Assembly (NCBI GenBank): GCA_013202585.1
Contig: JABMPQ010000008.1
Span: 1 to 45,210, forward strand
DNA: 45,210 nt
Direction of reading: 5' to 3'
Source of the DNA: Parcubacteria group bacterium
GTDB taxonomy: Bacteria > Patescibacteriota > JABMPQ01
Part shown: positions 40,459 through 45,210 of the stretch, in pieces
Position numbering within the stretch: the stretch's first letter is position 1
How the letters are laid out: the number at the start of each line of letters is the position of its first letter
Position numbers and translations under genes: made by a program
Notes under the pieces: generated by a model
Told to the model about the DNA's origin: nothing
Databases searched by the model: none
The model's input: only the letters and a program-made list of their open reading frames with translations

Positions 40459-40908
40459 TTATTTCTTAAACATATAATCTTTATTAATCTCGGCGTCGGA
40501 TTTTTCCCAAGGATAATTTATCCAGATGTCACTGGGCACTTCCTCTAGATAAATATCGGGATCAATCGAGCGTCGCGGCTTAGTATGCAAAACAGCCATT
40601 AGGAAATTATAACCTAACTCTTGCATTTTACCAGAGACATTTTCCAGCGTTTCCCCGGAATCACAGACATCATCGACTACTAAGATTTTAGTGGCCTTAA
40701 TGTCACCAGAAGCAACGGCCGACTTATCCAGCTGTTCAATTAATTTAGTCTCACTAAAAAAATTCGAGAGATGCACGGCAATCGGCCACGCTCCCCGCGC
40801 CGGACCGTAGATATGAGTGAATTTTTCCTGCTTTAATTTCTCAACGAGCTGATCCATCAACCGTCCAAAATCCGAATACGAGATGAATTTTCGGGTGATT
40901 TTGTTCAT
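40459..40908 (-). CDS. Phosphoribosyltransferase (Gpt/Hpt-like)
   Basis: This 149-residue protein has the PRPP-binding loop ILVVDDVCDSGETL at 75-88 and a GPARGAWPIAVHLS segment like the first loop of xanthine/guanine phosphoribosyltransferases. It should make a nucleotide from PRPP and a purine base, which fits a salvage-dependent Patescibacteria lifestyle; the base is not certain. The C-terminal DIWINYPWEKSDAEI is similar to the end of XGPRT-like proteins (WVxxPWE). It lies between the NHL gene and gltX on one strand. Confidence 0.85.
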   Translation of the reverse strand: MNKITRKFISYSDFGRLMDQLVEKLKQEKFTHIYGPARGAWPIAVHLSNFFSETKLIEQLDKSAVASGDIKATKILVVDDVCDSGETLENVSGKMQELGYNFLMAVLHTKPRRSIDPDIYLEEVPSDIWINYPWEKSDAEINKDYMFKK

Positions 40909-40934
40909 ATGTAGATTGAAAGGCCGCCGCCCTT

Positions 40935-42929
40935 TTACCGCAGATTCACCAACTTAACTCGATCACTGTAGAAATCAGTCACAAACAACCAGTCATCCCG
41001 CACAGCCATTCCTTTCGGACCGGTCCAGCGAGCAGTGTCTTTATCGCCATCGGCTAGTCCACGTGTGCCTGAGCCCGAAACTAAACGAGTATGTCGAGAA
41101 GCAACATTGACCGCTCGTACTCGTAAGTTACCAGCTTCGCTGAAGAAGATGTCACCATCAGCCCCTACTTCAATGTATTCCGGAATAAACAGCTTAGCCT
41201 GTGAAACATGGCCTTCCTGGTAGCCCGGCAGACCGGAAGCATTTACCAGAGTAGTAACATTCTTGGTCTCAATGTTTATTTCCTTAATCGAGTGATTGTA
41301 TTTATCAGCGATATAGAGAGTGCGGCCATCATCGGCAATAGCAATAGTGAAAGGACCATTGAACTTCGCCCACGGACCAAAGCCATTAACATTACCAGCC
41401 TCTCCTGTTCCGGCGATATGAGAAGTATAGCCAGTGTCTACATCAACGCTACGAATACGATTGCCCGAGCCCTCAGCAATATACAAAGTGCTTTCATCGG
41501 GTGATAAGGCAATACCAGTCGGACGATTGAAGTAAGCACAGCCCGCTACTCCAGCTTCAAAAGTATCTGGACAAGGACCACCTTCTTGGTAACCGTTATC
41601 AGAGTTGTAAGCGTTGATCTCTCCCGCTCCAGTAATGTAAGTTGTGGTACCAGTAGTTACGTCGAGCTTTCTAATCCGATGATTATTGCGATCGACTACA
41701 TAAAGAGTTTCGCCATCGCTGGAGGCCGCCATATCTGTTACGTCACTAAAGCGTACGGCTGAGCCCGTACCTTCTGTGTAGCTATCCATGGCATGACCAG
41801 CAACCTCACTCAATTCATTAGTAACGAGATTATACTCAGCTATTTTGTTATTTTCGGAAATATAGAGCTTGTAGCCATCAGCTGATAATTCTAAGGCCTG
41901 CGGTCGACCCAAGAGAGCTATATCACGCGCCCCAAATTCATTACCGTAACGATGTTTACCCGCTACGTGCTGCTGGTCGGTACCGTCTAGAGCCATCGAG
42001 TAGATACTGGAACCGCCCTTGTATAAGACGTGCATAGCCACATCTGTTACTACTCCATCGGAATCAACTTCTTTTTTGAACAACAAATCTGAAGCCCAAT
42101 TGAGTAGTTCTGATTCCCGCTGCCTCTTGACTAATGTTGTTTCTTTTGTCGTCAGATCAACCTTATGAACTTCATACCAGACACCTTGCGCTCCGGCCAC
42201 TGCGTAAAGATCGGTACCATAAACGCCAATCCCGCCCAAATCAGCAAAACCACCAGCAATACGCTCTCGCGCCGACTGACCAAAAAGATCAACCTGTTCG
42301 ATACTATTATTTCCAGCCTGGAGAACATAAATAAACTGTCCGCGCCAAGTCATCTTAGTCGGTATATCAAAATTTCCTGCCACTTCGATTACTGGACCGC
42401 CGTTTACCTTAGTACGAAGAACTCGATTGTTTCCTGTGTCAGCAATAAAAAGATCTTCACCGCGGATCATCAAGCCTTTGGGTCGAGAGAGGCCATCACC
42501 GACAATTGTCGATATATTATCGCCATCGATCTTGCGAATGCTGTTATTCAAAGTGTCAGCGATAAATACTCGCCCGAGACTATCGACTACTACATCTTCC
42601 GGATAACCTAATTGAGCGTAATGCCGAAAGCCATCTTGGCTACCAAATTCACCCGTGCCAGCATACTTTTCGATCGTGTTGGTTTGGCTATTGATTTTGC
42701 GAATAACATTGTTGGTCGTGTCCGCGATAAGGATATTGCCATCAATATCCATCGAGAAACCTTGGGGAACATCAAGATAGGCTTCGGTAGCATCCTCACC
42801 ATCACCAGCATAAGTTTTACCAATAGCGGTGCGACTGTCACCATAAGCAGCTAAAGTGAGAGCGGGAACAAGTAGCAATAATAATCCCCCCACCAGACAA
42901 CTCAAAAGCAGCGAACGTTTTTTGAACAT
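40935..42929 (-). CDS. Secreted NHL-repeat beta-propeller protein
   Basis: The ATG at 42929 gives a clear signal peptide (MFKKRSLLLSCLVGGLLLLL, cut after an Ala-rich stretch); a TTG at 42953 is rejected. The 664-residue product is built almost wholly of NHL-type repeats such as DVVVDSLGRVFIADTLNNSI, GLMIRGEDLFIADTGNNRV, TLYVVDRNNHRIRKLDVTTG and TLYIADKYNHSIKEI, enough for one large or two six- to seven-bladed propellers. No enzymatic domain or cell-wall anchor was found. NHL proteins usually bind proteins or carbohydrates; here it may act at the cell surface. An extended -10 promoter lies at 42970-42999. Confidence 0.88.
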   Translation of the reverse strand: MFKKRSLLLSCLVGGLLLLLVPALTLAAYGDSRTAIGKTYAGDGEDATEAYLDVPQGFSMDIDGNILIADTTNNVIRKINSQTNTIEKYAGTGEFGSQDGFRHYAQLGYPEDVVVDSLGRVFIADTLNNSIRKIDGDNISTIVGDGLSRPKGLMIRGEDLFIADTGNNRVLRTKVNGGPVIEVAGNFDIPTKMTWRGQFIYVLQAGNNSIEQVDLFGQSARERIAGGFADLGGIGVYGTDLYAVAGAQGVWYEVHKVDLTTKETTLVKRQRESELLNWASDLLFKKEVDSDGVVTDVAMHVLYKGGSSIYSMALDGTDQQHVAGKHRYGNEFGARDIALLGRPQALELSADGYKLYISENNKIAEYNLVTNELSEVAGHAMDSYTEGTGSAVRFSDVTDMAASSDGETLYVVDRNNHRIRKLDVTTGTTTYITGAGEINAYNSDNGYQEGGPCPDTFEAGVAGCAYFNRPTGIALSPDESTLYIAEGSGNRIRSVDVDTGYTSHIAGTGEAGNVNGFGPWAKFNGPFTIAIADDGRTLYIADKYNHSIKEINIETKNVTTLVNASGLPGYQEGHVSQAKLFIPEYIEVGADGDIFFSEAGNLRVRAVNVASRHTRLVSGSGTRGLADGDKDTARWTGPKGMAVRDDWLFVTDFYSDRVKLVNLR

Positions 42930-42969
42930 GTTTTTGTTTTTAATTATTTGCAAATTTAACTTTGACTTA

Positions 42970-42999
42970 ATTTTACCACTATTCCCTGTTTAGTATCAA
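42970..42999 (-). promoter_or_regulatory. Extended -10 promoter of the NHL gene
   Basis: On the minus strand TTGATA (42999-42994) and TAAAAT (42975-42970) are 18 bases apart, with TGG directly before the -10. The start is expected near 42963, about 34 bases ahead of the ATG at 42929. Confidence 0.6.
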
Positions 43000-43003
43000 C
43001 TAC

Positions 43004-43069
43004 TAATTTTGCCCAAAACTTGTTTTGGCAGCAAAATTAAGTATCCCGATAAGCACAGCGACATCGGGA
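43004..43069. repeat. Two adjacent hairpins after the PEP-utiliser gene
   Basis: TCCCGAT (43044-43050) pairs with ATCGGGA (43063-43069) directly after the stop of the minus-strand gene at 43070. Next to it TAATTTTGC (43004-43012) pairs with GCAAAATTA (43031-43039), with an inner CAAAA/TTTTG stem. No T-run follows, so these are at best weak terminators; the first shares the CCCGA/TCGGG core seen at 24495 and 33193. Confidence 0.6.
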
Positions 43070-44176
43070 CTAATTGATTTTTTCCACCATTCCTCTCTCC
43101 GTATTCACCTTCACCTTATCCCCAGTTTGTAGGTTTTTGGTAGCGCTCTTAGTGCTCACTAAACAAGGCTTTTTCAGCTCCCGGGCAACAATGGCGGCGT
43201 GACTGAGGAGGCCGCCTTGATCAGTAACAATTGCCCCAGCCTTTTTCATCAGGGGTAAATAGCGTATATCGGTATTTTGGCAAACTAGGATATCGCCAGC
43301 CGGAAAATTCACCTGGTTAATATCTTTCGCCTCGACTATTATTGCTCGTCCGACAACAACACCTGGATAGACAGACACTCCCCGGATTACTGGCTTGTCC
43401 TCCTCGCTATTTAGACTCGCCAACGATGGCAATGGGATCTCACGCGCTACTACTCGATTGTAATCAATAAAATATAGTTTATTACCCGGCCAAATCATCG
43501 CCTCAAAATATCCGGCTAAATATTGATGATGAAATTGCGCCTGGACTAACTGCGTCAATTTTTCTCTATCTTTTCGGCTAGTTATTAATAAACTTTTTAC
43601 CATATGCTGAGCTTGAGTGGCAGCAGTTTCAATCCTCTCCGGCCGCCAGTGCCACTCTGCAAAATCGTAAAGAAATTGATACGGAGTATGCTCCGTCAGC
43701 CCGCGAGTCAATTGAGCGTGTAAGCCCTGAATAATCTCACCGAAGATCCCGTCTGAGTTGACCACAAAAATAGCTGACCAAGACGTCTTATCAGAATGCG
43801 GTGGAATGTAGACAGTATATTGACTGGGATCAATTTTTAACTTTTTAAACCAAGTATCATAACATTCTTGTACCGAGAGTCCTCTATTGCGCAATTTAGG
43901 TAGCGATTTATCTTTAGGGATCAGACGCATAGTACAAAGTCGTTCGCCATTTTCTGCTAAGAAGCGAGAAAAGCGGGGTGATTTATTCATCATTTCCGCA
44001 GCTGGAAAAACGTCGGGCACCAAGAAAGGAAAGTCTATTTCTTTATGTAAAAGAGTTAACCTCTGGTCGCGCGTTTCATCTTCTTGACGCAGTTGCTGAG
44101 ACAGCTTCTTTTTACCTAGCTGCTGGTACCACTCCCCAACTGAAGGAAGATTTTTTGTGACAATGGGGGTTTTCAT
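43070..44176 (-). CDS. PEP-utiliser swivel-domain protein with unusual N-terminal region
   Basis: This 368-residue protein ends in a phosphohistidine swivel domain (about 265-368): VYPGVVVGRAIIVEA, then TDQGGLLSHAAIVARELKKP with the phospho-accepting His326 in the TxGGxxSHAAIVAR motif, then CLVST. In PEP synthase and pyruvate phosphate dikinase this domain carries phosphate between an ATP-grasp and a PEP-binding domain. Here no PEP-binding TIM barrel follows. The first 260 residues look at most like a reduced ATP-grasp (SAIFVVNSDGIFGEIIQGL, FEAMIWPGNKLYFIDYNRV), so a complete kinase is not evident. It may be a phosphotransfer protein or a drug-modifying relative. Its ATG overlaps the stop of the TagA-like gene. 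Confidence 0.8.
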   Translation of the reverse strand: MKTPIVTKNLPSVGEWYQQLGKKKLSQQLRQEDETRDQRLTLLHKEIDFPFLVPDVFPAAEMMNKSPRFSRFLAENGERLCTMRLIPKDKSLPKLRNRGLSVQECYDTWFKKLKIDPSQYTVYIPPHSDKTSWSAIFVVNSDGIFGEIIQGLHAQLTRGLTEHTPYQFLYDFAEWHWRPERIETAATQAQHMVKSLLITSRKDREKLTQLVQAQFHHQYLAGYFEAMIWPGNKLYFIDYNRVVAREIPLPSLASLNSEEDKPVIRGVSVYPGVVVGRAIIVEAKDINQVNFPAGDILVCQNTDIRYLPLMKKAGAIVTDQGGLLSHAAIVARELKKPCLVSTKSATKNLQTGDKVKVNTERGMVEKIN

Positions 44177-45006
44177 GATCGGCGAACTTTTTCTTTATAT
44201 ACTGCCCAAGTAAATTTGGCGGTGGCGGTAAAAATCCTACCTACTCGTTGTGGCTGTTTAATTAAACGCCAAAGCCATTCCAGGCCAAGACTCCGCATAA
44301 AACCTGGCGCCCGCTGCACCTTGCCCGCTATAAAATCATAGGCGCCCCCTACTCCGATAGCTACTTTGACGCTCGGCAGCTTGGCCAAATTGCGCGCGAT
44401 CCATTTTTCTTGCCTAGGATGACCATAAGCGACGAGGAGAACGTCGGGTTGAGCTTTGTTAATACGCTGGCAACTTTCTTGATCGCCCTTGACTGATGCT
44501 TCTCCTTCGTAAGTGCCCGCAATTTTCAGTCCAGGGAATTCCTTTTGTAGTATCGCCGCTGTTTTACCTCCTACTCGTAAGCGCCCTCCCAGTAAATACA
44601 GTGATTTACCTTCTTGAGTACAGAGCTTAGCTAACGGCCGCACCAAATCAGTTCCCGAAATCCGCTCGGGCAACGCACTACGACAATAGCGCGGATAAAA
44701 AACTAAACTGGCACCGGTATAAACTACTTGCCAAGCTGCCTGAAAAACACGTAGGAGCTTATTTTTAGCAGCCGACAACGAGAGAAACTTAGCCGCCCAG
44801 AGGAGACCAATGCCATCCGGAATAGAAATGTCAGCTTGATTGAGAATTTCTCTGAATTCATTATCCTCCTGCGCCGCCATAATAAATTCGGGGTTGGTAG
44901 TAACAAGATGATGTTGATTTTCCGAATGCAAAAAAACGCGGAGTTGCTTAAAAACCTCGGGAGTGGTTATTTTATCTACTTTTGTCTCTAGTATTTTTAA
45001 ATCCAT
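44173..45006 (-). CDS. WecG/TagA/CpsF-family glycosyltransferase (GT26)
   Basis: The ATG at 45006 gives the family start MDLKILETKVDKITTPEVF; a longer frame to 45105 would run through the promoter and is rejected. The 277-residue product has the GT26 motifs LVTTNPEFIMAAQEDNEF, ADISIPDGIGLLWAA, RISGTDLVRPL, SLYLLGGR, VLLVAYGHPRQEKWI and VGGAYDFIAGKVQRAPGFMR. TagA adds ManNAc to GlcNAc-PP-undecaprenol, the first committed step of wall teichoic acid synthesis; WecG adds ManNAcA in enterobacterial common antigen. The TagB-like protein at 5315 may act in the same pathway although it is 39 kb away. It is coupled to the swivel-domain gene by ATGA. Confidence 0.93.
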   Translation of the reverse strand: MDLKILETKVDKITTPEVFKQLRVFLHSENQHHLVTTNPEFIMAAQEDNEFREILNQADISIPDGIGLLWAAKFLSLSAAKNKLLRVFQAAWQVVYTGASLVFYPRYCRSALPERISGTDLVRPLAKLCTQEGKSLYLLGGRLRVGGKTAAILQKEFPGLKIAGTYEGEASVKGDQESCQRINKAQPDVLLVAYGHPRQEKWIARNLAKLPSVKVAIGVGGAYDFIAGKVQRAPGFMRSLGLEWLWRLIKQPQRVGRIFTATAKFTWAVYKEKVRRS

Positions 45007-45054
45007 GAATAATTGCTGTTTTAGCCGCCTCACAGTCATTAAATTAGCAAATTC

Positions 45055-45083
45055 ATTATAGCAGCCATCCGGCAGCAGCTCAA
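45055..45083 (-). promoter_or_regulatory. Extended -10 promoter of the TagA-like gene
   Basis: On the minus strand TTGAGC (45083-45078) and TATAAT (45060-45055) are 17 bases apart, and TGC precedes the -10, giving TGCTATAAT. The start is expected near 45048, about 42 bases before the ATG at 45006. This position supports that start codon. Confidence 0.75.
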
Positions 45084-45112
45084 ACAAAAAAGCACCTTGC
45101 CGCATTCAAAAC

Positions 45113-45210
45113 CTATTGCCCCACCCTAGAGCCTTGAGCATAATTGGCTAGATTAAAGTAAATAATGCCAATATGCAAAGGATAACATTCTTCGAGAGGT
45201 AGGTAATAGA
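45113..45210 (-). CDS. Possible C-terminus of an unknown gene (truncated by window edge)
   Basis: On the minus strand the frame is open from the window edge to a TAG at 45115-45113. It encodes about 31 residues with LPLEECYPLHIGIIYFNLAN, whose composition looks like real protein and may be helical. It ends 30 bases before the promoter of the TagA-like gene, as expected for an upstream gene. Too little is visible to name it, and chance cannot be excluded. Confidence 0.35.
   Translation of the reverse strand, partial: YYLPLEECYPLHIGIIYFNLANYAQGSRVGQ

Noticed and set aside
1-45210. CRISPR arrays, tRNA and rRNA genes, insertion sequences
   Set aside because: No regularly spaced direct repeats, no tRNA-like T-loop and acceptor pairs, no rRNA stretches and no transposase frames were seen by eye; a covariance search would be needed to exclude tRNAs fully.

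Overview
The window looks like a chromosomal segment from an uncultivated Patescibacteria (Candidate Phyla Radiation) bacterium. The pointers are: AT-rich DNA with tightly packed, often overlapping genes; mostly no Shine-Dalgarno (SD) sequence before core genes; a DUF4012 protein; an archaeal-type valyl-tRNA synthetase without the C-terminal coiled coil; a CTP synthase with unusual N-terminal motifs; and the palindrome CCTGCCTGCCGGCAGGCAGG in spacers. The phylum is an inference from these traits. No rRNA or tRNA gene was seen, and the class cannot be fixed.

Region 1 (1-24431) is a large cell-surface polysaccharide locus in three blocks. Block A (+, 1-6547) has the C-terminus of a large membrane glycosyltransferase-like protein, a Wzx-type flippase, a fused nucleotidyltransferase-HAD phosphatase, a GpsA-like glycerol-3-phosphate dehydrogenase and a CDP-glycerol glycerophosphotransferase-like protein. 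Together they suggest decoration or polymerisation with glycerol phosphate (or a related polyol phosphate). Block B (-, 15571-6549) is an eight-gene run: a second flippase, a UDP-sugar dehydrogenase, a DPM1-like GT2, two GT4 enzymes, a GT-C-like membrane protein, a small DUF1616-like membrane protein and a third GT4. It converges on block A with one base between the stop codons. Block C (+, 16304-24431) has UDP-galactopyranose mutase, four GT2 enzymes, an O-antigen polymerase/ligase-like protein and a DUF4012 protein. A short unknown gene with its own promoter, structured leader and terminator sits between B and C.

Region 2 (24432-34717) is mostly housekeeping: a candidate structured RNA element, a CtpA-type protease, DUF1232, acylphosphatase, bL9 and CTP synthase; a bidirectional terminator; bL27 on the other strand; a perfect 46-bp inverted repeat just ahead of an Ada-like zinc-domain membrane protein; valS, iscS, iscU and sppA. 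Region 3 (34718-36203) is accessory: a short Nudix protein, a small Cys-rich protein, a cluster of hairpins and palindromes, and a free-standing LAGLIDADG endonuclease. Region 4 (- strand, 36270-45210) has two unknown proteins and an EnvC/PcsB-like M23 protein behind tandem overlapping promoters; gltX, a phosphoribosyltransferase and a secreted NHL propeller; then a TagA/CpsF glycosyltransferase translationally coupled to a PEP-utiliser swivel-domain protein.

The strongest candidates for something new are: the fused nucleotidyltransferase-HAD enzyme in a glycerol-phosphate cassette; the TagA plus swivel-domain pair; the 46-bp perfect inverted repeat; the multi-helix element at 24441-24589 and its relatives; and the pattern that strong SD sequences occur only on small accessory genes.
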